NCBI GenBank assembly: GCA_963971225.1
Contig: CAXARI010000157.1
Coordinates: forward strand, 124,001-188,000
DNA: 64,000 nucleotides
Direction of reading: 5' to 3'
From: Melieria omissa
Lineage: Eukaryota > Arthropoda > Insecta > Diptera > Ulidiidae
The notes below the pieces were generated by a model, which worked only from the letters and a program-made list of their open reading frames with translations, ran no database searches and had not been told where the DNA came from. Positions 23,226 through 37,390 of this stretch are shown here, in pieces. How positions within the stretch are numbered: position 1 is the stretch's first letter; every line of letters begins with the position of its first letter. Position numbers and translations under genes: made by a program.

Positions 23226-24402
23226 TGCAACCACTAAAATGCTTGTCAACACCAAATGCATAAGTGCATATTAATAATTGACCCCTTAAAATTAAGCCAG
23301 AGTCTTATGCTTTCTATATTGGTCCGTAACTTTTCATTATCCTTCAGGAATAATGAGCATATCGATGCGCAAGGATAACATTGAAAAACTGCCTATTACA
23401 AAATACACACTCACCACTAAAGTGCTTATAGATTCCAAACGGTATGGGTTACGTTAATAAAAAACCCCTTAAAATGTAGCTAGAGAATGCAGCTTTATCA
23501 AATTAAATCAATAATTTCATTACTATTCGGCAATCATGAACAGATCGATGCGCAAGGGTGAAAGTAAATGGCTGCCTACTGCAAAATCGATAAAATGCTT
23601 GTAAAATATGATGATTCTAGGTTTATAGAAAAAATAATAACCTTAAAACCTAGCTGGAGTTTTGAGCTTTCATAAATGGGGTCAATCTTCTCGCTATCTC
23701 AGATAATGCAGGAGAATTTCGTTGTGGAAAAGTGATATCGACCACATGATACATCTATATCAGGGGTGCCCAAAATCTTCTTATGGAAAAGCAAAAACCA
23801 ATACATGTAAAGTTGCCCAAAAATATGCAAACAAATTATTTAATTAACTGAATTAGTTGAAAGCACATTGTGCATTTCGCTTGACCCTTAAAATTATAAG
23901 TGAAAAAAATATAATGTTCCCATTTGTCATTGCCGAAAGGCCAACCAATCGCCAAAACAAAAACTACAACAACAAAAGCATCTAATTTTTTTTTATACAT
24001 AGAAGTTCTTGAGGCAACAAAACAAAAATCCGCACAGCCCCCACACGTGTTGCTTCGTTGCTGTCACAACAACTGATTGAAAGAATGCACCTCTGATCTA
24101 TATAACCAATCAAATGCTTGTGGAACCTAAGTACGCACAATCACTTTAATCAAAATGGCGTCAAAATTAAGCCAGAGTGACCACCTTTCACCAATTTGGT
24201 AAATAAAAAAATATCCCACCGGCAGCTTGATCGAAATTATGGCTGTTAAATCTCGACCCGTTAACGGATTTTAATAATATTATGCCTTATTATTTAGCTA
24301 GACTCGTATGCTTTCTATAATGGTATCAATCATCCTTCTATACCCCAAGGTTCGAAAGCAAATCGATTTGGAACGGTGACTTTGAAAAAATTGCTACTTG
24401 GG
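23226..24402. repeat. Satellite unit 20 (1177 bp)
   Basis: MITE copy 23761-24095. Duplicate of unit 16. Confidence 0.95.
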
Positions 24403-25583
24403 TGCAACCACTAAAATGCTTGTCAACACCAAATGCATAAGTGCATATTAATAATTGACCCCTTAAAATTTAGCCAGAGTCTTATGCTTTCTATATTGGT
24501 CCCTAACTTTTCATTATCCTTCAGGAATAATGAGCATATCGATGCGCAAGGATAACATTGAAAAACTGCCTATTACAAAATACACACTCACCACTAAAGT
24601 GCTTATAGATTCCAAACGGTATGGGTTACGTTAATAAAAAACCCCTTAAAATGTAGCTAGAGAATGCAGCTTTATCAAATTAAATCAATAATTTCATTAC
24701 TGTTCGGCAATCATGAACAGATCGATGCGCAAGGGTGAAAGTAAATGGCTGCCTACTGCAAAATCGATAAAATGCTTGTAAAATATGATGATTTTAGGTT
24801 TATAGAAAAAATAATAACCTTAAAACCTAGCTGGAGTTTTGAGCTTTCATAAATGGGGTCAATCTTCTCGCTATCTCAAATAATGCAGGAGAATTTCGTT
24901 GTGGAAAAGTGATATCGACCACATGATACATCTATATTAGGGGGTGCCCAAAATATTCTTATGGAAAAGCAAAAACCAATACATGTAAAGTTGCCCAAAA
25001 ATATGCAAACAAATTATTTAATTAATTGAATTAGTTGAAAGCACATTGTGCATTTCGCTTGACCCTTAAAATTATAAGTGAAAAAAATATAATGTTCCCA
25101 TTTGTCATTGCCGAAAGGCCAACCAATCGCCAAAACAAAAACTACAACAACAAAAGCATCTTATTTTTTTTCATACATAGAATTTCTTGAGGAAACAAAA
25201 CAAAAATCCGCGCAGCCCCCACACGTGTTGCTTCGTTGCTGTCACAACAACGACTGATTGAAAGAATGCACCTCTGATCTATATAACCAATCAAATGCTT
25301 GTGGAACCTAAGTACGCACAATCACTTTAATCAAAATGGCGTCAAAATAAAGCCAGAGTGACCACCTTTCAATAATTTGGTAAATAAAAAAATATCCCAC
25401 CGGCAGCATGATCGAAATTATGGCTGTTAAATCTCGACCCGTTAACGGATTTTAATAATATTATGCCTTATTATTTAGCTAGACTCGTATGCTTTCTATA
25501 ATGGTATCAATCATCCTTCTATACCCCAAGGTTCGAAAGCAAATCGATTTGGAACGGTGACTTTGAAAAAATTGCTACTTGGG
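24403..25583. repeat. Satellite unit 21 (1181 bp)
   Basis: MITE copy 24938-25276. Duplicate of unit 17. Confidence 0.95.
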
Positions 25584-26762
25584 TGCAACCACTAAAATGC
25601 TTGTCAACACCAAATGCATAAGTGCATATTAATAGTTGACCCCTTAAAATTTAGCCAGAGTCTTATGCTTTCTATATTGGTCCCTAACTTTTCATTATCC
25701 TTCAGGAATAATGAGCATATCGATGCGCAAGGATAACATTGAAAAACTGCCTATTACAAAATACACACTCACCACTAAAGTGCTTATAGATTCCAAACGG
25801 TACAGGTTACGTTAATAAAAAACCCCTTAAAATGTAGCTAGAGATCGCAGCTTTATCAAATTAAATCAATAATTTGATTACTATTCGGCAATCATAAACA
25901 GATCGATGCGCAAGAGTGACATTAAATGGCTGCCTACTGCAAAATCGATAAAATGCTTGTAAAATATGATGATTCTAGGTTTATAGAAAAACTAATAACC
26001 TTAAAACCTAGCTGGAGTTTTGAGCTTTCATAAATGGGGTCAATCTTCTCGCTATCTCAGATAATGCAGGAGAACTTCGTTGTGGAAAAGTGATATCGAC
26101 CACATGATACACTATATCAGGGGTGCCCAAAATCTTCTTATGGAAAAGCAAAAACCAATACATGTAAAGTTGACCAAAAAAATGCAAACAAATTATTTAG
26201 TTAATTGAATTAGTTGAAAGCACATTGTGCATTTCGCTTGACCCTTAAAATTATAAGTGAAAAAAATATAATGTTCCCATTTGTCATTGCCGAAAGGCCA
26301 ACCAATCGCCAAAACAAAAACTACAACAACAAAAGCATCTAATGTTTTTTCATACATAGAATTTCTTGAGGAAACAAAACAAAAATCAGCGCAGCCCCAC
26401 ACGTGTTGCTTCGTTGCTGTCACAACAACGACTGATTGAAAGAATGCACCTCTGATCTATATAATCAATCAAATGCTTGTGGAACCTAAGTACGCACAAT
26501 CACTTTAATCAAAATGGCGTCAAAATTAAGCCAGAGTGACCACCTTTCACCAATTTGGTAAATAAAAAAAATATCCCCCCGGCAGCATGATCGAAATTAT
26601 GGCTGTTAAATCTCGACCCGTTAACGGATTTTAATAATATTATGCCTTATTATTTAGCTAGACTCGTATGCTTTCTATAATGGTATCAATCATTCTTCTA
26701 TACCCCAAGGTTCGGAAGCAAATCGATTTGGAACGGTGACTTTGAAAAAATTGCTACTTGGG
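25584..26762. repeat. Satellite unit 22 (1179 bp)
   Basis: MITE copy 26118-26454. Duplicate of unit 18. Confidence 0.95.
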
Positions 26763-27943
26763 TGCAACCACTAAAATGCTTGTCAACACCAAATGCATAA
26801 GTGCATATTAATAATTGACCCCTTAAAATTTAGCCAGAGTCTTATGCTTTCTATATTGGTCCCTAACTTTTCATTATCCTTCAGGAATAATGAGCATATC
26901 GATGCGCAAGGATAACATTGAAAAACTGCCTATTACAAAATACACACTCACCACTAAAGTGCTTATAGATTCCAAACGGTATGGGTTACGTTAATAAAAA
27001 ACCCCTTAAAATGTAGCTAGAGATTGCAGCTTTATCAAATTAAATCAATAATTTGATTACTATTAGGCAATCATGAACAGATCGATGCGCAAGAGTGACA
27101 TTAAATGGCTGCCTACTGCAAAATCGATAAAATGCTTGTAAAATATGATGATTCTAGGTTTATAGAAAAAATAATAACCTTAAAACCTAGCTGGAGTTTT
27201 GAGCTTTCATAAATGGGGTCAATCTTCTCGCTATCTCAAATAATGCAGGAGAATTTCGTTGTGGAAAAGTGATATCGACCACATGATACATCTATATCAG
27301 GGGTGCCCAAAGTCTTCTTATGGAAAAGCAAAAACCAATACATTTAAAGTTGCCCAAAAAAATGCAAACAAATTATTTAATTAATTGAATTAGTTGAAAG
27401 CACATTGTGCATTTCGCTTGACCCTTAAAATTATAAGTGAAAAAAATATAATGTTCCCATTTGTCATTGCCGAAAGGCCAACCAATCGCCAAAACAAAAA
27501 CTACAACAACAAAAGCATCTAATTTTTTTTCATACAATACAATTTCTTGAGGCAACAAAACAAAAATCCGCGCAGCCCCCACACGTGTTGCTTCGTTGCT
27601 GTCACAACAACGACTGATTGAAATAATGCACCTCTGATCTATATAACCAATCAAATGCTTGTGCAACCTAAGTATGCAGAATCACTTTAATCAAAATGGC
27701 GTCAAAATTAAGCCAGAGTGACCACCTTTCAATAATTTGGTAAATAAAAAAATATCCCACCGGCAGCATGATCGAAATTATGGCTGTTAAATCTCGACCC
27801 GTTAACGGATTTTAATAATATTATGCCTTATTATTTAGCTAGACTCGTATGCTTTCTATAGTGGTATCAATCATCCTTCTATACCCCAAGGTTCGAAAGC
27901 AAATCGATTTGGAACGGTGACTTTGAAAAAATTGCTACTTGGG
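26763..27943. repeat. Satellite unit 23 (1181 bp), mosaic
   Basis: MITE copy 27298-27636. The first ~300 bp follow unit 19 to about 27060, then the unit switches to the unit-4-like CAAAGTCTTC class, marking the end of the 4717-bp duplication. Confidence 0.95.
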
Positions 27944-29114
27944 TGCAACCACTAAAATGCTTGTCAACACCAAATGCATAAGTGCATATTAATAATTGAC
28001 CCCTTAAAATTTAGCCAGAGTCTTATGCTTTCTATATTGGTCCCTAACTTTTCATTATCCTTCAGGAATAATGAGCATATCGATGCGCAAGGATAACATT
28101 GAAAAACTGCCTATTACAAAATACACACTCACCACTAAAGTGCTTATAGATTCCAAACGGTATGGGTTACGTTAATAAAAAACCCCTTAAAATGTAGCTA
28201 GAGGTTGCAGCTTTATCAAATTAAATCAATAATTTGATTACTATTAGGCAATCATGAACAGATCGATGCGCAAGAGTGACATTAAATGGCTGCCTACTGC
28301 AAAATCGATAAAATGCTTGTAAAATATGATGATTCTAGGTTTATAGAAAAACTAATAACCTTAAAACCTAGCTGGAGTTTTGAGCTTTCATAAATGGGGT
28401 CAATCTTCTCGCTATCTCAGATAAAGCAGGAGAACTTCGTTGTGGAAAAGTGATATCGACCACATGATACACTATATCAGGGGTGCCCAAAATCTTCTTA
28501 TGGAAAAGCAAAAACCAATACATGTAAAGTTGACCAAAAAAATGCAAACAAATTATTTAGTTAGTTGAAAGCACATTGTGCATTTCGCTTGACCCTTAAA
28601 ATTATAAGTGAAAAAAATATAATGTTCCCATTTGTCATTGCCGAAAGGCCAACCAATCGCCAAAACCAAAACTACAACAACAAAAGCATCTAATTTTTTT
28701 TCATACATACAATTTCTTGAGGCAACAAAACAAAAATCCGCGCAGCCCCCACACGTGTTGCTTCGTTGCTGTCACAACAACGACTGATTGAAAGAATGCA
28801 CCTCTGATCTATATAATCAATCAAATGCTTGTGGAACCTAAGTACGCACAATCACTTTAATCAAAATGGCGTCAAAATTAAGCCAGAGTGACCACCTTTC
28901 AATAATTTGGTAAATAAAAAAAATATCCCACCGGCAGCATGATCGAAATTATGGCTGTTAAATCTCGACCCGTTAACGGATTTTAATAATATTATGCCTT
29001 ATTATTTAGCTAGGCTCGTATGCTTTCTGTAATGGTATCAATCATCCTTCTATACCCCAAGGTTCGAAAGCAAATCGATTTGGAACGGTGACTTTGAAAA
29101 AATTGCTACTTGGG
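27944..29114. repeat. Satellite unit 24 (1171 bp)
   Basis: MITE copy 28478-28806, with about 9 bp lost in the TTAATTAA block (TATTTAGTTAGTTG). Shares AGAGGTTGC with unit 26. Confidence 0.95.
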
Positions 29115-30284
29115 TGCAACCACTAAAATGCTTGTCAACACCAAATGCATAAGTGCATATTAATAATTGACCCCTTAAAATTTAGCCAGAGTCATATGCT
29201 TTCTATATTGGTCCCTAACTTTTCATTATCCTTCAGGAATAATGAGCATATCGATGCGCAAGGATAACATTGAAAAACTGCCTATTACAAAATACACACT
29301 CACCACTAAAGTGCTTATAGATTCCAAACGGTATGGGTTACGTTAATAAAAAACCCCTTAAAATGTAGCTAGAGATTGCAGCTTTATCAAATTAAATCAA
29401 TAATTTGATTACTATTAGGCAATCATGAACAGATCGATGCGCAAGAGTGACATTAAATGGCTGCCTACTGCAAAATCGATAAAATGCTTGTAAAATATGA
29501 TGATTCTAGGTTTATAGAAAAACTAATAACCTTAAAACCTAGCTGGAGTTTTGAGCTTTCATAAATGGGGTCAATCTTCTCGCTATCTCAGATAAAGCAG
29601 GAGAACTTCGTTGTGGAAAAGTGATATCGACCACATGATACACTATATCAGGGGTGCCCAAAATCTTCTTATGGAAAAGCAAAAACCAATACATGTAAAG
29701 TTGACCAAAAAAATGCAAACAAATTATTTAGTTAGTTGAAAGCACATTGTGCATTTCGCTTGACCCTTAAAATTCTAAGTGAAAAAAATATAATGTTCCC
29801 ATTTGTCATTGCCGAAAGGCCAACCAATCGCCAAAACAAAAACTACAACAACAAAAGCATCTAATGTTTTTTCATACATAGAATTTCTTGAGGAAACAAA
29901 ACAAAAATCAGCGCAGCCCCACACGTGTTGCTTCGTTGCTGTCACAACAACGACTGATTGAAAGAATGCACCTCTGATCTATATAATCAATCAAATGCTT
30001 GTGGAACCTAAGTACGCACAATCACTTTAATCAAAATGGCGTCAAAATTAAGCCAGAGTGACCACCTTTCACCAATTTGGTAAATAAAAAAAATATCCCC
30101 CCGGCAGCATGATCGAAATTATGGCTGTTAAATCTCGACCCGTTAACGGATTTTAATAATATTATGCCTTATTATTTAGCTAGACTCGTATGCTTTCTAT
30201 AGTGGTATCAATCATCCTTCTATACCCCAAGGTTCGAAAGCAAATCGATTTGGAACGGTGACTTTGAAAAAATTGCTACTTGGG
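29115..30284. repeat. Satellite unit 25 (1170 bp), mosaic
   Basis: MITE copy 29649-29976. Carries the TATTTAGTTAG deletion, then the ATGTTTTTTC / GCAGCCCCACACG variants of units 18 and 22, so it looks recombinant. Confidence 0.95.
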
Positions 30285-31455
30285 TGCAACCACTAAAATG
30301 CTTGTCAACACCAAATGCATAAGTGCATATTAATAATTGACCCCTTAAAATTTAGCCAGAGTCTTATGCTTTCTATATTGGTCCCTAACTTTTCATTATC
30401 CTTCAGGAATAATGAGCATATCGATGCGCAAGGATAACATTGAAAAACTGCCTATTACAAAATACACACTCACCACTAAAGTGCTTATAGATTCCAAACG
30501 GTATGGGTTACGTTAATAAAAAACCCCTTAAAATGTAGCTAGAGGTTGCAGCTTTATCAAATTAAATCAATAATTTGATTACTATTAGGCAATCATGAAC
30601 AGATCGATGCGCAAGAGTGACATTAAATGGCTGCCTACTGCAAAATCGATAAAATGCTTGTAAAATATGATGATTCTAGGTTTATAGAAAAACTAATAAC
30701 CTTAAAACCTAGCTGGAGTTTTGAGCTTTCATAAATGGGGTCAATCTTCTCGCTATCTCAGATAATGCAGGAGAATTTCGTTGTGGAAAAGTGATATCGA
30801 CCACATGATACACTATATCAGGGGTGCCCAAAATCTTCTTATGGAAAAGCAAAAACCAATACATGTAAAGTTGACCAAAAAAATGCAAACAAATTATTTA
30901 GTTAGTTGAAAGCACATTGTGCATTTCGCTTGACCCTTAAAATTATAAGTGAAAAAAATATAATGTTCCCATTTGTCATTGCCGAAAGGCCAACCAATCG
31001 CCAAAACCAAAACTACAACAACAAAAGCATCTAATTTTTTTTCATACATACAATTTCTTGAGGCAACAAAACAAAAATCCGCGCAGCCCCCACACGTGTT
31101 GCTTCGTTGCTGTCACAACAACGACTGATTGAAAGAATGCACCTCTGATCTATATAATCAATCAAATGCTTGTGGAACCTAAGTACGCACAATCACTTTA
31201 ATCAAAATGGCGTCAAAATTAAGCCAGAGTGACCACCTTTCAATAATTTGGTAAATAAAAAAAATATCCCACCGGCAGCATGATCGAAATTATGGCTGTT
31301 AAATCTCGACCCGTTAACGGATTTTAATAATATTATGCCTTATTATTTAGCTAGGCTCGTATGCTTTCTGTAATGGTATCAATCATCCTTCTATACCCCA
31401 AGGTTCGAAAGCAAATCGATTTGGAACGGTGACTTTGAAAAAATTGCTACTTGGG
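30285..31455. repeat. Satellite unit 26 (1171 bp)
   Basis: MITE copy 30819-31147. Near-duplicate of unit 24, but ATAATGCAGGAGAATTTC where unit 24 has ATAAAGCAGGAGAACTTC. Confidence 0.95.
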
Positions 31456-32634
31456 TGCAACCACTAAAATGCTTGTCAACACCAAATGCATAAGTGCATA
31501 TTAATAATTGACCCCTTAAAATTTAGCCAGAGTCATATGCTTTCTATATTGGTCCCTAACTTTTCATTATCCTTCAGGAATAATGAGCATATCGATGCGC
31601 AAGGATAACATTGAAAAACTGCCTATTACAAAATACACACTCACCACTAAAGTGCTTATAGATTCCAAACGGTATGGGTTACGTTAATAAAAAACCCCTT
31701 AAAATGTAGCTAGAGATTGCAGCTTTATCAAATTAAATCAATAATTTGATTACTATTAGGCAATCATGAACAGATCGATGCGCAAGAGTGACATTAAATG
31801 GCTGCCTACTGCAAAATCGATAAAATGCTTGTAAAATATGATGATTCTAGGTTTATAGAAAAAATAATAACCTTAAAACCTAGCTGGAGTTTCGAGTTTT
31901 CATAAATGGGGTCAATCTTCTCGCTATCTCAAATAATGCAGGAGAATTTCGTTGTGGAAAAGTGATATCGACCACATGATACATCTATATCAGGGGTGCC
32001 CAAAGTCTTCTTATGGAAAAGCAAAAACCAATACATTTAAAGTTGCCCAAAAAAATGCAAACAAATTATTTAATTAATTGAATTAGTTGAAAGCACATTG
32101 TGCATTTCGCTTGACCCTTAAAATTCTAAGTGAAAAAAATATAATGTTCCCATTTGTCATTGCCGAAAGGCCAACCAATCGCCAAAACAAAAACTACAGC
32201 AACAAAAGCATCTAATTTTTTTCATACATACAATTTCTTGAGGAAACAAAACAAAAATCCGCGCAGCCCCCACACGTGTTGCTTCGTTGCTGTCACAACA
32301 ACGACTGATTGAAAGAATGCACCTCTGATCTATATAATCAATCAAATGCTTGTGGAACCTAAGTACGCACAATCACTTTAATCAAAATGGCGTCAAAATT
32401 AAGCCAGAGTGACCACCTTTCAATAATTTGGTAAATAAAAAAATATCCCACCGGCAGCATGATCGAAATTATGGCTGTTAAATCTCGACCCGTTAACGGA
32501 TTTTAATAATATTATGCCTTATTATTTAGCTAGACTCGTATGCTTTCTGTAATGGTATCAATCATCCTTCTATACCCCAAGGTTCGAAAGCAAATCGATT
32601 TGGAACGGTGACTTTGAAAAAATTGCTACTTGGG
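31456..32634. repeat. Satellite unit 27 (1179 bp), mosaic
   Basis: MITE copy 31991-32327. Begins like unit 25 (CTAGGCTCG just before, GAGTCATATG), then switches near 31862 to a CAAAGTCTTC-class unit. Confidence 0.95.
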
Positions 32635-33831
32635 TGCAACCACTAAAATGCTTGCCAACACCAAATGCATAAGTGCATATTAATAATTGACCCCTTAAAA
32701 TTTAGCCAGAGTCTTATGCTTTCTATATTGGTCCCTACTTTTTCATTATCCTTCAGGAATAATGAGCATATCGATGCGCAAGGATAACATTGAAAAACTG
32801 CCTATTACAAAATACACACTCACCACTAAAGTGCTTATAGATTCCAAACGGTATGGGTTACGTTAATAAAAAACCCCTTAAAATGTAGCTAGAGATTGCA
32901 GCTTTATCAAATTAAATCAATAATTTGATTACTATTAGGCAATCATGAACAGATCGATGCGCAAGAGTGACATTAAATGGCTGCCTACTGCAAAATCGAT
33001 AAAATGCTTGTAAAATATGATGATTCTAGGTTTATAGAAAAATAATAACCTTAAAACCTAGCTGGAGTTTTGAGCTTTCATAAATGGGGTCAATCTTCTC
33101 GCTATCTCAGATAATGCAGGAGAATTTCGTTGTGGAAAAGTGATATCGACCACATGATACATCTATATCAGGGGTGCCCAAAATCTTCTTATGGAAAAGC
33201 AAAAACCAATACATGTAAAGTTGCCCAAAAAAAATGCAAACAAATTATTTAATTAATTGAATTAGTTGAAAGCACATTGTGCATTTCGCTTGACCCTTAA
33301 AATTATAAGTGAAAAAAATATTATGTTCCCATTTGTCATTGCCGAAAGGCCAACCAATCGCCAACACAAAAAAGCATACACACAAAAACTACAACAACAA
33401 AAGCATCTAATTTTTTTTCATACATACAATTTCTTGAGGCAACAAAACAAAAATCCGCGCAGCCCCCACACGTGATGCTTCGTTGCTGTCACAACAACGA
33501 CTGATTGAAAGAATGCACCTCTGATCTATATAACCAATCAAATGCTTGTGGAACCTAAGTACGCACAATCACTTTAATAAAAATGGCGTCCAAATTAAGC
33601 CAGAGTGACAACCTTTCACCAATTTGGTAAATAAAAAAAATATCCCACCGGCAGCATGATCGAAATTATGGCTGTTAAATCTCGACCCGTTAACGGATTT
33701 TAATAATATTATGCCTTATTATTTAGCTAGACTCGTATGCTTTCTATAATGGTATCAATCATCCTTCTATACCCCAAGGTTCGAAAGCAAATCGTTTTGG
33801 AACGGTGACTTTGAAAAAATTGCTACTTGGG
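32635..33831. repeat. Satellite unit 28 (1197 bp)
   Basis: MITE copy 33169-33523, long form, with CACGTGATGC instead of CACGTGTTGC. Confidence 0.95.
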
Positions 33832-35011
33832 TGCAACCACTAAAATGTTTGTCAACACCAAATGCATAAGTGCATATTAATAATTGACCACTTAAAATTT
33901 AGCCAGAGTCTTATGCTTTCTATATTGGTCCCTACCTTTTCATTACCCTTCAGGAATAATGAGCATATCGATGCGCAAGGATAACATTGAAAAACTGCCT
34001 ATTACAAAATACACACTCACCACTAAAGTGCTTATAGATTCCAAACGGTATGGGTTACGTTAATAAAACACCCCTTAAAATGTAGCTAGAGATTGCAGCT
34101 TTATCAAATTAAATCAATAATTTAATTACTATTCGGCAATCATGAACAGATCGATGCGCAAGAGTGACATTAAATGGCTGCCTACTGCAAAATCGATAAA
34201 ATGCTTGTAAAATATGATGATTCTAGGTTTATAGAAAAAATAATAACCTTAAAACCTAGCTGGAGTTTTGAGCTTTCATAAATGGGGTCAATCTTCTCGT
34301 TATCTCAAATAATGCAGGGGAATTTCGTTGTGGAAAAGTGATATCGACCACATGATACATCTATATCAGGGGTGCCCAAAATATTCTTATGGAAAAGCAA
34401 AAACCAATACATGTGAAGTTGCCCAAAAAATGCAAACAAATTATTTAATTAATTGAATTAGTTGAAAGCACATTGTGCATTTCGCTTGACCCTTAAAATT
34501 ATAAGTGAAAAAAATATAATGTTCCCATTTGTCATTGCCGAAAGGCCAACCAATCGCCAAAACAAAAACTACAACAACAAAAGCATCTAATTTTTTTTCA
34601 TACATACAATTTCTTGAGGCAACAAAACAAAAATCCGCGCAGCCCCCACACGTGTTGCTTCGTTGCTGTCACACCAACGACTGATTGAAAGAATGCACCT
34701 CTGATCTATATAACCAATCAAATGCTTGTGGAACCGAAGTATACACAATCACTTTAATCAAAATGGCGTCAAAATTAAGCCAGAGTGACCACCTTTCACC
34801 AATTTGGTAAATAAAAAAAATATCCCACCGGCAGCATGATCGAAATTATGGCTGTTAAATCTCGACCCGTTAACGGATTTTAAAAATATTATGCCTTATT
34901 ATTTAGCTAGACTCGTATGCTTTCTATAATGGTATCAATCATCCTTCTATACCCCAAGGTTCGAAAGCAAATCGTTTTGGAACGGTGACTTTGAAAAAAT
35001 TGCTACTTGGG
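33832..35011. repeat. Satellite unit 29 (1180 bp)
   Basis: MITE copy 34367-34703, signature GCAGGGGAATTTC, ACATGTGAAG, CACACCAACG, CCGAAGTATACAC. The same signature marks units 32, 38 and 41. Confidence 0.95.
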
Positions 35012-36209
35012 TGCAACCACTAAAATGTTTGTCAACACCAAATGCATAAGTGCATATTAATAATTGACCACTTAAAATTTAGCCAGAGTCTTATGCTTTC
35101 TATATTGGTCCCTACCTTTTCATTATCCTTCAGGAATAATGAGCATGTCGATGCGCAAGGATAACATTGAAAAACTGCCTATTACAAAATACACACTCAC
35201 CACTAAAGTGCTTATAGATTCCAAACGGTATGGGTTACGTTAATAAAAAACCCCTTAAAATGTAGCTAGAGATTGCAGCTTTATCAAATTAAATCAATAA
35301 TTTGATTACTATTCCGCAATCATGAACAGATCGATGCGCAAAAGTGACATTAAATGGCTGCCTACTGCAAAATCGATAAAATGCTTGTAAAATATGATGA
35401 GTCTAGGTTTATAGAAAAAATAATAACCTTAAAACCTAGCTGGAGTTTTGAGCTTTCATAAATGGGGCCAATCTTCTCGCTATCTCAGATAATGCAGGAG
35501 AATTTCGTTGTGGAAAAGTGATATCGACCACATGATACATCTATATCAGGGGTGCCCAAAATCTTCTTATGGAAAAGCAAAAACCAATACATGTAAAGTT
35601 GCCCAAAAAAAATGCAAACAAATTATTTAATTAATTGAATTAGTTGAAAGCACATTGTGCATTTCGCTTGACCCTTAAAATTATAAGTGAAAAAAATATT
35701 ATGTTCCCATTTGTCATTGCCGAAAGGCCAACCAATCGCCAACACAAAAAAGCATACACACAAAAACTACAACAACAAAAGCATCTAATTTTTTTTCATA
35801 CATACAATTTCTTGAGGCAACAAAACAAAAATCCGCGCAGCCCCCACACGTGTTGCTTCGTTGCTGTCACAACAACGACTGATTGAAAGAATGCACCTCT
35901 GATCTATATAACCAATCAAATGCTTGTGGAACCTAAGTACGCACAATCACTTTAATCAAAATGGCGTCAAAATTAAGCCAGAGTGACCACCTTTCACCAA
36001 TTTGGTAAATAAAAAAAATATCCCACCGGCAGCTTGATCGAAATTATGGCTCTTAAATCTCGACCCGTTAACGGATTTTAATAATATTATGCCTTATTAT
36101 TTAGCTAGACTCGTATGCTTTCTATAATGGTATCAATCATCCTTCTATACCCCAAGGTTCGAAAGCAAATCGATTTGGAACGGTGACTTTGAAAAAATTG
36201 CTACTTGGG
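35012..36209. repeat. Satellite unit 30 (1198 bp)
   Basis: MITE copy 35547-35901, long form. Signature GATGAGTCTAGG and GGGGCCAATC, shared with units 33, 39 and 42. Confidence 0.95.
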
Positions 36210-37390
36210 TGCAACCACTAAAATGCTTGTCAACACCAAATGCATAAGTGCATATTAATAACTGACCCCTTAAAATTTAGCCAGAGTCTTATGCTTTCTA
36301 TATTGGTCCCTACCTTTTCATTATCCTTCAGGAATAATGATCATATCGATGCGCAAGGATAACATTGAAAAACTGCCTATTACAAAATACACACTCACCA
36401 CTAAAGTGCTTATAGATTCCAAACGGTATGGGTTACGTTAATAAAAAACCCCTTAAAATGTAGCTAGAGATTGCAGCTTTATCAAATTAAATCAATAATT
36501 TGATTACTATTAGGCAATCATGAACAGATCGATGCGCAAGAGTGACATTAAATGGCTGCCTACTGCAAAATCGATAAAATGCTTGTAAAATATGATGATT
36601 CTAGGTTTATAGAAAAAATAATAACCTTAAAACCTAGCTGGAGTTTTGAGCTTTCATAAATGGGGTCAATCTTCTCGCTATCTCAAATAATGCAGGAGAA
36701 TTTCGTTGTGGAAAAGTGATATCGACCACATGATACATCTATATCAGGGGTGCCCAAAGTCTTCTTATGGAAAAGCAAAAACCAATACATTTAAAGTTGC
36801 CCAAAAAAATGCAAACAAATTATTTAATTAATTGAATTAGTTGAAAGCACATTGTGCATTTCGCTTGACCCTTAAAATTATAAGTGAAAAAAATATAATG
36901 TTCCCATTTGTCATTGCCGAAAGGCCAACCAATCGCCAAAACAAAAACTACAGCAACAAAAGCATCTAATTTTTTTTCATACATAGAATTTCTTGAGGCA
37001 ACAAAACAAAAATCCGCGCAGCCCCCACACGTGTTGCTTCGTTGCTGTCACAACAACGACTGATTGAAAGAATGCACCTCTGATCTATATAATCAATCAA
37101 ATGCTTGTGGAACCTAAGTACGCACAATCACTTTAATCAAAATGGCGTCAAAATTAAGCCAGAGTGACCTCCTTTCACCAATTTGGTGAATAAAAAAAAT
37201 ATCCCACCGGCAGCATGATCCAAATTATGGCTGTTAAATCTCGACCCGTTAACGGATTTTAATAATATTATGCCTTATTATTTAGCTAGACTCGTATGCT
37301 TTCTATAATGGTATCAATCATCCTTCTATACCCCAAGGTTCGAAAGCAAATCGATTTGGAACAGTGACTTTGAAAAAATTGCTACTTGGG
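36210..37390. repeat. Satellite unit 31 (1181 bp)
   Basis: MITE copy 36745-37082. Signature AATGATCATATCG, GACCTCCTTTC and TTTGGTGAAT, shared with units 34, 40 and 43. Confidence 0.95.

Larger units (their letters stand above)
17351..27060. repeat. Four-unit higher-order duplication, offset 4717 bp
   Basis: Sequence from 17351 to about 22343 recurs from 22068 to 27060. Unit lengths 1180-1177-1181-1179 repeat exactly in the same order. The only difference I noticed within it is at 18160/22877 (G/A). The copies diverge from flanking units at 17350 and 27061. Confidence 0.9.
27861..31861. repeat. Two-unit higher-order duplication, offset 2341 bp
   Basis: 27861-29520 recurs at 30202-31861, with shared ATAGTGG, AGAGGTTGC, CAAAACCAAAAC and CTAGGCTCG marks. 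A short stretch near 28424-28437 differs (AAAGCAGGAGAAC versus AATGCAGGAGAAT), suggesting later conversion. Confidence 0.8.
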
